Source: Parelaphostrongylus tenuis (taxonomy: Eukaryota; Nematoda; Chromadorea; Rhabditida; Metastrongylidae). From it: a DNA stretch of 64,000 nt. The stretch spans positions 62,001-126,000 of the forward strand of contig JAHQIW010007074.1 in the NCBI GenBank assembly GCA_019055375.1, in the 5' to 3' direction. Below are positions 11,944-32,429 of this stretch, one piece after another (the first letter of the stretch is position 1; each line of letters begins with the position of its first letter). The position numbers and the translations under genes were made by a program. The notes under the pieces were generated by a model, which saw only the letters and a program-made list of their open reading frames with translations, was not told the origin of the DNA and searched no databases.

Positions 11944-12309
11944 CTGTCAGGTCTTCCGAATCATCCTGAACACATTTGATCTACTTTTATGCTCAGTCTA
12001 AATTTTATATGATAAACAGTTATTCGTAAATGTTTCTCCGCATTCAGTGGGATAGGCAATGTAGATTTCACTTTGTCATGAGTCCTTGAAACTGCGCTCG
12101 CCTCCGTCTTCTAATCACCGTTCGTACGCGTAATCAAAAATTTTTTACATCTCTACTAGCATTAGATTATGCATCGGCTTAGTTCTAAATACCCATATAA
12201 CTTCGCTGTTTTAGGGAAATTTGGTGTTCTGTCATTATCTATTCTTTTCTCCACTTGCTTTCTCCCTTCAGAAGAGTAATTAACAATTTGATTCAGCATA
12301 TCTCATAAC

Positions 12310-12620
12310 TGCTATATGAGCCAACATGTCATGTGGTCTGTTAAATGGGCTCCTCTACAGCCCGCTACACGTGTCTCGGCCTTACAGTCTCATCAGTCGG
12401 GCAGAACCCTTCGATTTTAGTCAATCTTCTCGGGGTGCTCCAGTCCCCACGCTAAGAGGTAGCGGCGACGAACTATTTACGCTGCACTGCTGTCAAGTGA
12501 AAATCACTAGAACAGCAGTTCTGTACACTCGATTGCTCTTGGTTGGTATCTCAAATATACTGTACCGTTATTTTCGAGTGTTTTCTCTAGACCACACTAA
12601 ATTTTTGAATTGATCTGTTG
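12310..12620. mobile_element. Hammerhead-bearing repeat HF1, one arm
   Basis: Shares GAGCCAACATGTCATGTGG at the left end and TCGAGTGTTTTCTCTAGAC at the right with the elements at 36880 and 46150. On the minus strand, 12359-12403 contains the hammerhead core CTGATGAGAC with flanks able to form stem I (GCCCG against CGGGC). The GAAA box has mutated to GAGA, so this copy is probably inactive. Confidence 0.6.
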
Positions 12621-12951
12621 GATAAAATTAGTACAATGAATCATTTAAACCCGTTTATTTCATCTACGTTGTGAATATTATAGTGGAAAGGGGTACAAAA
12701 ACTCACTCTATGCGTTTCAGTCATCGTCTTTATCGTGCAGAATCTAGTTATGATCATTTTTGACTGATCCAGAATCTGAAGGCAAAAAAGATGTGTAACT
12801 GTTACTTCGCCGATTTGTATTGCGTTGCAATTCAGTGAATAATCGCAGAAATGTCTATTCTCTTTTTTCATTGTAGACTTACTCATTAGACTCACTACAG
12901 TTTCATCGTAAAAAAAAAATTTAGCAGCTCATTTTTGGATCTGTTCTGTTA

Positions 12952-13843
12952 GATGGCGATAAACGAATATTCGACGTCATTTGCTGAAGAAGAGTTTTTC
13001 ATGAGACTATTAGTAATCATCTGAAAGCTCAAGTTTCTGGCTCCAACCCTACATGGCCAATTTTCCATACACCCTTTTATAACGCTGTAAAATCTAAAAT
13101 AAAATTATGTTTCACAGCCGCCGCCTGCTTTCGTTTTTGTTATGCGTATAATGCGCTAGTAGCACGAAAAGCAAGCGAACGTGTAGGAAAAATCTCGCAG
13201 TATCTGAGCTAATCGATAATATGGAGTTTCTTTCAAAGGCGAAAAGAATTTCTGATTGAATAACAAGTTTCATCCCACATGTCTTACACTTTAAGCAATC
13301 TATCGATCGCACCACCCCATCTCCCCTTGCCCTTCCCCCACTCGCCATCGCCTAGATTAGCTGGTAAACAAGCTCCGCATATGTGAAGCTCGGTTTATTT
13401 TCCTAGCTGTTGCAGTGAAACCGTCGTTCTCGAAAAATGAGCATAGCTTCTAAATCGCTGAAAATTACGCTATCGAATAATTACTAATAATATAGAAAAA
13501 GAGCTCTGTCTGGCGAAGTGTAAAACACGAATGTTTTCTTTCCCCCTATAGCTATATCAAAACAGCTTTTTTATAACGCAAACATATCTTTGAGTTTTTG
13601 AGACTTGTGCTATGAAAAGAGTGCTAGCAGTTTGGGCTAGATCCAGTTTCGTCCAGCGAAATATAAGTGAGATAAGAAAGAAACGCGTGGTCGTGTGTAA
13701 CATATTTTTATTTTGGATTTTACAGCGTAATAAAAAGGTGTCTTGGAAAAACGGCCACGCAAGGCTATAGCCAGAGACGTAAGCTTTCCAATGAATGCTA
13801 ACACATCTATGAGGAATTATTGATCAGCGATGAGGTCAAATAT

Positions 13844-13855
<12 letters not shown>
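12952..13855. mobile_element. Foldback MITE, family F1, copy 2
   Basis: Arms of about 150 bp: left 12952-13113 and right 13695-13855. Outer words are AAACGAATATTCGAC on the left and, inverted, AAATGAATATTTGAC on the right. Inner words TTATAACGCTGTAAAATC and its complement at 13720-13740 also pair. No coding capacity. The right end overlaps the last codons of the kinase exon at 13844-13988. Confidence 0.72.
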
Positions 13856-23517
<9,662 letters not shown>

Positions 23518-23842
23518 CTGTATGTAGGAATCATCTTGATGTATTAGAAACTTCAACGCATTAGGAATCGTTTTCATTTATTTCAACTCCTTTTCTTAGG
23601 AATTACTTTTTAGAGTTATTTTATTTGCAATTTTATTGTATAACTTTTCTAACCATTTTTAATTGCACATTGACATATATCAACTGATCAGAAAAGCAGG
23701 GTATTCTATTATAGGAAAAGCGCACATTATGAACAGAGAGCTATCTGTTCATACGAACCAAAAGGACCGTAATAATGAAGCGCAGCCCAAGCTGACGCGA
23801 GTGTGTTAACAGTTGATGCCGTGTTGATAGTATCGCTCGACT

Positions 23843-23876
23843 GCTGACGTATCGGCGGTTCGGCCATCTTCAGAGC
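23843..23876 (-). ncRNA. Hammerhead-like motif, solo copy (degenerate)
   Basis: The minus strand reads GCT, CTGAAGAT, GGC...GCC, GATACGTC, AGC: a 3-bp stem I, CUGANGA core, stem II and a GAUA box in place of GAAA. The layout is the same as in the palindrome at 56091-56362. The box mutation should abolish cleavage. Confidence 0.45.
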
Positions 23877-23913
23877 GGTTTTAAAGGCGCATGACATAGC
23901 TGTTTATTGGAGG

Positions 23914-24180
23914 CTGAAGCTCTCGATGTTGATCAATCCATGAGGGAAGCGCCATGCAATCGCCTTCGATTTATAACTCCGTTTGAGGTGATGAATGCAT
24001 ATCCGGCCTTTACAGTGACTCGCTGTGGCCTCTCGCTATGTCGAGTGAGTGTTTCTTATCCTCCCAAACAAGCCTGGTAGCAATTTACCGACCGCGGAGG
24101 GATCGATGGCTTGTGAGCCACTAGTGCGAGATTGGACCGTGTGCGATGCAGTGCGCCTCAACCACTGAGCACCGCGCGCT
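23914..24180 (-). mobile_element. tRNA-derived SINE, family S1
   Basis: The tRNA-like head lies at the high-coordinate end (GCGCGCGGTGCTCAGTGG) and the body carries the shared GGCTCACAAGCCATCGAT and CTGGGAGG-type words. It ends in TGATCAACATCGAGAGCTTC. Other copies: 25720, 31862, 41385, 56886, 60346, 61570. Confidence 0.75.
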
Positions 24181-24332
24181 TTTGCCCTTTGTTAGTTGTG
24201 TAAAAGCTGTCTTACACCTTACATTACTACTTTGAAAATGACAAAGTCACCAAAACGTCATTTAACGGACAACAATAACAACAACAACAAACAGATGACT
24301 AACAGACTCAGAAACTTGTTTCGAAATGTGTA

Positions 24333-24398
24333 GCGTAAATGTGTAGCGCATTGGTAGAGATGCTGCTTAGCGCATACAAGACTGTGGTTTTATATCGG
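24333..24398 (+). mobile_element. SINE S1, 5' tRNA-like fragment
   Basis: TGTAGCGCATTGGTAGAGAT, GCATACAAG and TGTGGTTTTAT follow the head of the S1 copy at 25720. The rest of the element is absent. Confidence 0.5.
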
Positions 24399-25395
24399 TT
24401 AGCCGAACATCACTACGGAGGAATGACGGGAGCACTAGAGAGCTCTTATATCCTCGACAAGAATATCGGGTAGAATAAAGGCGAATATCACTCATGCTGA
24501 GCAACAGGTCTATATGAAATCGCAAAAAGTCGAGTGGTTGTTGATTGGCACTCAATGCAAACGTGATTACGAGATGGACAGTCTTCGACAGCAATTAACA
24601 ACAAAATAGCGAAAAATGAGCAAAAAGATAACAACACATGAACCTCTGTTTGCACAAACTTCTTTTACTCTATGCGTGGTGTTCAAATAGGAACTGTTCC
24701 ACTTTTGATACTTAACAGGTTTACACCAAATTTTTTGCTCTCTCAACGACCTATGGAATTGAATGGATTTGCAACCTTTCATCTCATTTTTTCAGCCCAT
24801 CAAAACTTGAGCATTTTTCAGATTTCGAAAGTGAAGAACGTGGTTTTTGTTGAATATTCCACAGACGAGCGCTGCTACTCACCGTTGTAGTACCGAGGAG
24901 CGTGACCTGACCTGTCTTAGAAGGTATCAGAAGAAATTTAATGCATTACTAAGTAATCGGAAGTCGTTTTATGAGCCAGATATGCATTCAGTCACCTTCA
25001 CGATAACTGTGATAAGTCGGATGCATGGTGCATTACTAGTGAGGAATCAATATCGGACGCTTTGCCCTTTTGAATCCAACAGAATGCCTCCGGTCATTAT
25101 TTGCAGTACTCTTTCATTCAGATTTCATTTATTACTTTCTTTTGGAATTCCATTAGTGCAAGAGAACTCAGTTGAAATGCTGCAATTAGCCGGCATCTAA
25201 TTAGTGGGTTTTCATGGATATTAGATTTAATTACAGAGCTTCCAGAAGGAAATGTATCTAGTGAAATTGATGAAAGCACCATTTTATGTTTTAGAACTTG
25301 GCAAAAAACTGTAGGTTCACGCTATATTCGATTTTCGCTCAGACACTTTCCAGGCTTTCTAATTTTCTTTTTACTTCAATAATAACCTCAATTTA

Positions 25396-25629
25396 TTGGG
25401 AAACATATGTTTCATAAGTGGAAACGGTCACTGCCATCATTTCTAAGGAACTGCTACCATCATTCAAGCGATTCATTCGTTCTGCTCCCCTTGTACATGA
25501 ACGACTCCGCATTAACGTTAGCTCATAACGAGTCATAATTTCTCTATCGCTGAGTTTTCGCTTTACATCTTTCTGACGATCCTCATTACTTGTGGTGTTT
25601 CCAAGGTACAACATCTGATATTTTCCGAC
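25396..25629 (-). CDS. Unrecognised coding-like exon
   Basis: A frame opens at an ATATCATAG or AATATCAG acceptor (MLYLGNTTSNEDRQKDVKRK) and runs to a stop at 25394-25396. It is rich in charged residues (MTRYELTLMRSRSCTRGAER) and ends EMMAVTVSTYETYVSQ. It could be the last exon of a minus-strand gene that includes the exons at 28013-28465, but the phases of the nearest pieces do not join directly, so a linking exon would be missing. It is also on the strand and side where the kinase N-terminus should lie. Function unknown. Confidence 0.35.
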
Positions 25630-25719
25630 TCGCTATGATATCTGTGGAAATCACATCGGCCACAGGTACCGCAGTTTGGAAACTGCATTCCATTTTCGTT
25701 ATATATATCCAGTAACAGG

Positions 25720-25970
25720 AGCGCATATGGCGCAGTGGTTAGAGATGCCTGATTGCATACAAGGTCGGTGGTTCGATTTCGCGTTGATGGCTCACCAAGC
25801 CATCCATCCCTGCCGGTTTGATAAATTGGTACGAGACTCGTCTGAGAGGATAAGCAGCACTGATTCGATACAACGGTGCGTCACCGCGTGTACAGGTGAG
25901 ATATGCACTCAATGACATCAAGTGGCCCATCCCTCATGGAGTAGTTTACGCTAAGAGCTTAATCTTTCAA
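25720..25970 (+). mobile_element. tRNA-derived SINE, family S1
   Basis: Head GCGCATATGGCGCAGTGG with the B box GGTGGTTCGATTT, then the conserved GGCTCACCAAGCCATCC body. It ends near GCTAAGAGCTTAATC. The middle (GTGCGTCACCGCGTGTACAG) is diverged. Confidence 0.75.
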
Positions 25971-25998
25971 CTTTTATATTCAATCATGCTGAGTGATA

Positions 25999-26092
25999 TG
26001 CGAAACTTTTAACGGCGCCAGACAGGAATCGAACCCGCTTTTCATCCTCTCAGGGGGTGCGTGCTAATCAGTTGCACTACCGATGTTCCTGT
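25999..26092 (-). repeat. tRNA-like sequence
   Basis: The minus strand has ATCGGTAGTGCAACTG (A-box-like) and GCGGGTTCGATTCCTG (B box) at near-tRNA spacing, but with weak acceptor pairing. It resembles the S2 core. I treat it as a SINE or tRNA pseudogene. Confidence 0.5.
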
Positions 26093-28012
26093 TCTGCCAT
26101 CAAATTTCGCTGTATAAACAGATTTTTTTTTCGTTCTAGAAACATTTCTTTGCCTTTTCTATCCTATGCATGTCCTTCTATACGCATTTCCATGTTCTTG
26201 GTGCATCAACCTTTCTCTGTGAAGGAAAACAGTTGTCCTCTATGCAGTCATATGGTGCGAGTATTTAATGAAGCTCTATAAGTTCTTCAAGGAACAGCAA
26301 AATGTCTACCGTTTAGTCTCAATTGGTTTTCTTTCTAGACATTCCCCAGAAGCCATCATGGCGACTTAAAATTGAAGGAAATAATTCTTTTTTGTCAAAA
26401 ATGACACTTCACGGTGCATGTGTGTCATCTCATGGAGACAGAGATATTATTGCGGTCTTTTATTTGGCTACACACTCTAGGCCGCACGTTCTTTCCACAA
26501 GCAAAAGTTTCTTGCCGAAAATGATTATGAAGTGGGAATTATGAAGGAAATACTCCCCCTGGAAGAGCTGCTGCTTGACATTTCGTTTGAATATGCAGAT
26601 TATAGGATAAGTGAGGAAAAATTCATGTGAACCGAAATGTTTCATCGGAAAGAAAATGGCCTCTATCTAAGTCATAGGGGCTCAATGTATATCATTGTGA
26701 ATGGCCTCATAGTGTCATGCCTTTTTTATGATCCAATCCTAACACCACAAGACAACAAACAACTACCGCACTTCTACGTCCCTGAGACTTTCGTTCAGAT
26801 TTCTTTATCCAATCCAAAGAAGGATAAGATATGAGAGCAATAATCCTTAACGATGTTGTCTCACTCTATCATAAAATGTTCCCATTTATTTTTGTTGAGA
26901 GTTGGATGGCAACTTTTTATTCAATCCAACATCACGGACTGTGTAGAGGATTAATGAAGGCTAGGGGTGCTTTCATACACAGTATGCTCACTTTGCTACA
27001 AATAGTGCTCGAGTAAATACGGTCACTTTTGGATTCCGGAAGCCGAAGCGATATTGAAGTGTGAAGAGACGTTTAGCTTGCTATCGAAACTTTGATTACA
27101 AATTACTTGAGCGTAAGATGTGAGTATTCAAGTCGATCGTTTCGAAGAGATATGATTATCTCGGGAATTTCACGCGGATCGGTCGTCCGTACCAACCATT
27201 CACCTGGTTGTTTCAGTAGCGATCTGCAAGAATGCCAAATGTCAAATCGGCACTATACTTCGTGGAATCCCACTGAAATTTATCTTAGTACTTCGCGATG
27301 AACATCTGGATTCCTTATTTTCTTCTTTTCGTGTACTTTTGGGAAACGGGAGCTGAGAGCGAACGTGCAGCGCCACAATGAGGAGAGCTGACTGTATCGT
27401 TAACCAAAATTATGCTTCGTGCCGAAGATAATTGATCAGTTTACGGTGGGAGCAAATGGAACTGCTGTTGTTTCGCGCGAAAAGAGCGCACTCTGCACCT
27501 GATGAGACCGTCTTGGTTCCAAAAATCTAAAGTATTTTTTTCAGGAAATATTTTTTAACTGAGCGCTCTCATAGTTCACTCATTCGGAAGAATTTTGCAT
27601 AGAATAATTCGTAGCTTTCACGATGTTCAGTCGCATCCATTTTTCATTAAAATCATTGCTCATTTGGGACTTATGAGCCATCCATTCACGACTCATTGAA
27701 GCTTCTCTCACTGTACATAGATATACACGTTATACTCGTACAGATGCAGCACAAATTTGTTTTGTCCTAGTGGAAATTTGAATTGTAAAAGTTATTCTCA
27801 CTAATTTAACTCAAATCAGTCAAAAATTATTTTGTTATGTGAATTGATTGCAATCGCAAATCACACTTCATGAGCACCGTGACACATTCAGCAATTTGAG
27901 TCATATATGACTCGTACTGATCCTGAGATCTTATTGAGAAGAGGAATCAGTTACTAGAAAATCACTCACATGTAAATTATAAAGCTATCATGTATCGGAT
28001 CTAGTATATCAC
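26093..28012. other. No gene recognised
   Basis: Several short open frames on both strands (for example 26323-26544 and 26637-26834) lack splice signals and recognisable motifs. An isolated CTGATGAGAC at 27498 lacks the GAAA box. Confidence 0.35.
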
Positions 28013-28465
28013 TTGACTGATAACAGATCCCTTTGAGATGCCACGTTTGCGGATTCATTGTCGAGGCTCGGTCGTTCAAAGCTGCTTGCTCGTGAATAGG
28101 AAGCGTTTGCTGTCGATGGTATCGCAGAAGACTTTTTGAGTGGAGAAACTGCTCGCATAACTAACACTAACAATTGGAAAAGCTGACCCAAATCCTACTT
28201 GAGCCACCAGATCTTACGGAATAATAATACTCTCGCATTCAGTTGTTTTGATATTGCGAAATTGAAGACATTGAGTAGTGTTTTTTTTTTTATTTTTTCT
28301 TTCACACGACTAGTCATCACATTTTTTTGCTGTCCTTCTCACAGTCAGGTCGTTTCGCTGCATACATTCTCCACAAAGGCCTTCTAGCATCTGACGCTTT
28401 GTTTGAAGATTTTGCCTTCTTTACTGGTGTCATCAAATGCTGCTTGAGAATATTCCCCTTGAAAT
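28013..28465 (-). CDS. Unrecognised two-exon gene fragment, basic and serine-rich
   Basis: Exons 28343-28465 and 28013-28160 join in phase 1 (donor GTGAGA, acceptor GTTAG), giving about 89 codons. The first is basic (HLMTPVKKAKSSNKASDARR, then PLWRMYAAKRPD). The second is serine-rich (RAVSPLKKSSAIPSTANASY, then RASSFERPSLDNESANVASQ) with several SP and RxxS sites, so phosphorylation is plausible. It ends in phase 2 at an AA/GTGATA donor, so at least one more exon is needed. An overlapping frame at 28460-28580 also looks coding, leaving the first acceptor uncertain. It might encode the disordered N-terminus of the SH2 kinase further left, but no joining exon is seen. Confidence 0.42.
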
Positions 28466-30860
28466 CTTGGAGGGAGACGAGCCAATGTAATCTTAGGCGC
28501 TCCGTCGACTGATTGCAAGGTGATGTTAGCAGAGAGGATCCAACCAGCGCATCGCTTATCACCTTGCTTTTGGATACATTGCATCACTAGCAACCATGAT
28601 ACCCATTCCGTTTATTCCTCACATATATATCGGAACACTCATTTTTGACTTGAACTAATAATAGTCGATTCTAGAAAATTGTCCAGTGTTTTCCTAAATC
28701 AAGCTAAACTTTTTGACTCAAAGAGCAACTCTTAGCCCCATCTCTGAATCCACTACAATTGCTTCATACTGTTATGGAGTAACCATACAAAGAATGAGTG
28801 AGCTAGACTGAAGAAATTTATGATTTCTTAACACATCTTGCTTACATGATATCCTGTCGTGGTCGCAGTCCGTAATACCATACTTGATCTTCCAAATTCT
28901 TTATAGCAGCCATTCCACTGACGAGAACGTTTGAAATGAGCCATACCATAAAGTTTGGTTGCTTTTATACACGTCTATAGATAGCTGATAGCTGATAAAG
29001 ACTGCTTTCATAACAAAAAGCTGCTGCGTGACTTATTGCATTTTCCAATTATTTTCACGATTCGGCTTGAAAAACCCCTTGATTAGCATTTCAAGGGCTT
29101 CCTACAGTTAAATAGGCCTGACACACTGTTTGGAAAATACAAAAAGCCAGCTTCATGTGCAATTAAATTTTTAGGTGAAAAAAATTTTGCTACATCACTT
29201 TTGCTGAAGAAGCAAATTAATGAAATGGTAAAGCGTTCAACCGTAGTCGGTTGAACCTTGCAGATGACTTCTTTAACACATTCTGGTTGTATCAACACTG
29301 TAAACTCTGCACGTATGGTAATTATAGCTCTTCAAGATCATGTCTTAGAAGCTCTTGAGTCTTCTCTTTGCACTTCTTTCCTTTTGTGAAACGAAGAGAC
29401 GAAGAGCAGAAATACGATTCCAACTACTTTGTCCGTCGTTCCAAAACTAAATGCTAATTATTATATCCATACTGAATTCATTGCATTAGTAACCAAGTTT
29501 AGAGTGACTGGTAGAGATTGGGTTAATGTTGAATAGAAATATATTTGGCCAAATATCATCTTGAGCCTAATGAAGCATTTGCATACACCAAGCGAGTTCG
29601 GTACTAACTGGCCGAACCCAAGAAATTGAAAGGTTTGATTACTGAGAATTTTGAGTCAAGCCAAAGAGCACGACAGCATTACGTGACACCTGGAGCAACT
29701 GCGTTTCACGTGTTCTCATCTAAGATGAGAAAAAAGCAGCACTACGTAAGGAGACTACCAAAAGATCCATGAATGAAAAACACAACAAGCTGTGCAGAAC
29801 AAAGTTGATTCTTTTGCTTAGAGTTTCCCAAGCCTTGATCTAAAGGCTGTGCCACATGAGTGTCTCCTATGCGCTTACTGATTCAGTTGAATTTTGAATT
29901 GACCAAACAGTGACAATATTATTCTCTCTTCGTGACCTGTGACCACTTATGAACAAATCCTATTTGTGTTTGGCTTTATTATTCTGAACTGGAAATATGT
30001 TCTAGAAATCCAAAAAATGACGGCGGAAATAACTTCTTTCTCTTATAAGTCGTAGGTTCTAGAAAGAGTCATGAGACTGTTCGGAACTCCCATGCACGTC
30101 AATTTCATTTTTCTTGGTAATGTACTAGCAGCTGTCTCCTTGCAAATGCCGTGCTTTGTATAATATTCTGAATGAAGGCCTCGTTCTTACTGCTTTTCAA
30201 CAATGTTATAGTGTCATAAATATATCATGCGATGAAGAGAAACTACGGTCTTTACACTGTTGAAATGCGCTTCTTGACATTGGAATATATCTAAATAAAT
30301 GTATTATATTGTAAATCATTTAAATGCACATGTATAGTTTTATGTTCTATTGTTAATGACGTTACTTAATATTTGAATTACAATTCTTTGAGCATGAAAA
30401 AGATGTTCGTGTTTTTTGGTGCAAAAGAAATTACGGTTTCACACCGTCATTCCAGATTGTGTCGTAAAGCAGCAGAGACATCTTGCAACATGGGCAGCGC
30501 ATTTAACCCAAGGAGTGCTCACTAAAACTATAATGATGATTCGAGAAGCTTAGTAAAGACTCATAGGGATTATACATGAACCGCAATTACATTTGCACTA
30601 ACTCCATCATAAGTCATGGAAAGGGCAATAGTAGAGGCTGATCCTTTCGAGACTACACGAGATGTTACAGAGGAACTTAACGGCGACTATTCTGCTATTC
30701 TCGCAGTTCGGAGCAAACAAAAGTAATTGCGGTTTTGTCGTGGTCTAAACATTCTACGCCAACCATATATATCTAAGTGTATTGAGTGGTATGCAAAACA
30801 CCACACCAGGTGGGAGTTTTCTACCCGCGTTCCACCCATACCGCGGGCGCGGTAGGAAAT
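28466..30860. other. No gene recognised
   Basis: Low-complexity AT-rich sequence with only short, motif-free open frames. No tRNA, no SINE of families S1 or S2, and no splice-bounded exon that I could support. Confidence 0.4.
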
Positions 30861-30869
30861 CAAAGAGTG

Positions 30870-30965
30870 GTAGCAAGCCTGTGATTTTGGTGGTGTGGTG
30901 ATAGCTCACATTCCTCCTACAATGAAACATGAGTTCAACTCCTGGCTGGGGTCGAATATCTTGCA
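30870..30965 (+). repeat. tRNA-like sequence
   Basis: TGGTGTGGTGATAGCTCACA (A-box-like) is followed by GAGTTCAACTCCTGGCTGGG (B-box-like). Stem pairing is poor, so this is a tRNA-derived repeat rather than a tRNA gene. Confidence 0.4.
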
Positions 30966-31125
30966 TATCATACAAAATTCTCAAAATGCATATTTCGTTG
31001 CATTTTGATTCTACATCACAATCATCACATTTAGTTTCTGCTCGATGTCTTCGAGCATTGGGTGTTGTTTTGAGTGCTGCTTGAAACCTGCGTTTTCTTC
31101 ATAAACACCAAAAATGCTGCTTTAA

Positions 31126-31385
31126 TTGAATCTTTTTGCTCCAGAGTTGAACTCACTGGACTACCAAACGCTTCCTAATCCACCATACCCGCAAAGCCTC
31201 TGGCTAAGCGACGACCACTTCTTGAGAATTTTGCTAGCTCTCTGTTCGGAAAATACTCTTAACTTAGCCGAGGCCAAAACTCCATTCGAAGACTTGAACG
31301 CCTGGAGAACTCTGGAGTTTGACAAAATCAAGACAAATAAGCTAGTTAATAAATAGCAAAAATTTGTAGATGGTTTTGATAGTTC
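31126..31385 (+). mobile_element. Mariner transposase C-terminal relic
   Basis: Reads LPNPPYPQSLWLSDDHFLRI, matching the mariner LPHPPYSPDLxxSDYHLF block that carries the third catalytic Asp. It then reads KIKTNKLVNK, stop, QKFVDG, where mariners have LVNRWQKCVD: Trp has become a TAG stop. The upstream catalytic part is not recognisable. The downstream end overlaps the last exon of the minus-strand gene at 31346-31805. Confidence 0.68.
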
Positions 31386-31805
31386 TGATAGTCTTCAATT
31401 CGCATTTTCTTTGTCATACTCCAAAACACGGAATTGTCACAATGCATTTTTACTGAACATCTGACTTTTTGACGGATTTCGTCTTCTTTGTAGCACAGTA
31501 TAATCAGGTTGTCCACTCCCAACTGGCCACATACCTCTAATTCTTGAACCACCAAACCTATATTTCAACCGCAATTAGAACAGAGCAACTTTTCGACACA
31601 CTCACCGTTTTCTATGAGTTTTCCACTAAGTTGTTCAAGTAGAGAGTAACCAAACAGTGATCTTATGTATGCTAGTGCATCTCTCGCATCATGAAAACAG
31701 TCTTTCCTTTTTACAGTTCATGCTTGAATTGATGGAAATTATCCAGAACACTTCCACAATCGTTCGCGCTTTAAGGTTTCATGTTCCTGATGAGGATGGC
31801 AACAC
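31346..31805 (-). CDS. Unrecognised gene, last three exons with 45- and 48-nt introns
   Basis: Exons 31752-31805, 31606-31706 and 31346-31557 join in phases 2 and 1 (donors GTGTTC and GTGAGT; acceptors GTAAAAAG and AATATAG). They give about 120 codons to a TAA. Features: HETLKRERLWKKDCFHDARD, then ALAYIRSLFGYSLLEQLSGK, then LGVDNLIILCYKEDEIRQKV. No signal peptide or membrane helix. The very short introns are typical of nematodes. The final residues (YQNYQNHLQIFAIY) and the stop lie in the antisense of a mariner relic, so the 3' end has probably been remodelled by that insertion. Upstream a SINE and an RTE occupy the position of further exons, so the gene may be broken. Family unknown. Confidence 0.5.
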
Positions 31806-31861
31806 CTAGTTCAGAATCTTGTTCGTTATGTGTCTGTGTCCTATGCGTGCCCAGCGGGATA

Positions 31862-32158
31862 AAAGGATAAAGCTCTCGGCGTTGATTAATCCCCGAGGGA
31901 TGCGCCATGCATTCGTCTTCAATTTTCAACTTCGTTTAAGGTGATTAATTACATAACTGGCCTTTACAATGACTCGCTGTGGCCTCCCGCTGAACCGAGT
32001 CAGTGAGGCTTATCCTCCCAGACAAGTCTGCGACCTGCTTGGCACCAATTTACCGACTCTGGAAGGATGGATGGCTTGGTGAGCCATCAGCGCGAGATCG
32101 GACCGTTGACCTCGTGTGCGACGCAAAGCACCTCTAACCACTGCGCCACATGCGCTCG
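31862..32158 (-). mobile_element. tRNA-derived SINE, family S1
   Basis: A nearly complete minus-strand copy. The head lies near 32158 (GCGCATGTGGCGCAGTGGTT) and the tail at 31862 (GAGAGCTTTATCC). The shared body words GGCTCACCAAGCCATCCATC and TCTGGGAGGATAAGCC are intact. Confidence 0.8.
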
Positions 32159-32429
32159 CCCTAGTGGGGTATTTGAATTTATTTCAAATTTACCGACTGA
32201 GTATTTTTTATACGGACACAAAGTGTATTACTCGTTTCGCTGATCTATTCAACGCACGTCTACAGGGCGTTAGGTATAATGCATTCTTACTTATGCAATC
32301 ACCGTCCTTACCGTTAGAGCATATAATGCAATTTTGTCTTTTGCATAAATGTTGTTACAAGCAGTTCCGAACTAGTTGATACTTCAGAGTAATCAGTAGC
32401 ATTTTGATCATCTTACCAATTTCTCTGAA

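Noticed and set aside
24847..25200. 117-codon plus-strand frame with a RMHGALL phrase resembling glycosyltransferase HGA motifs
   Set aside because: Only one short resemblance; no ATG, no supporting exons, and flanks do not match any glycosyltransferase.
27498..27530. CTGATGAGAC resembling a hammerhead core
   Set aside because: No GAAA box (CAAAAA instead) and no pairing for stem I.
31717..31809. Plus-strand exon-like frame FMLELMEIIQNTSTIV after a TTTTTACAG acceptor
   Set aside because: The minus strand across the same bases fits a three-exon gene with matching phases and short introns, so the plus reading is probably chance.
32116..32379. 87-codon plus-strand frame between a SINE and the RTE
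   Set aside because: It begins inside the SINE, and the rest has no motif or splice support.
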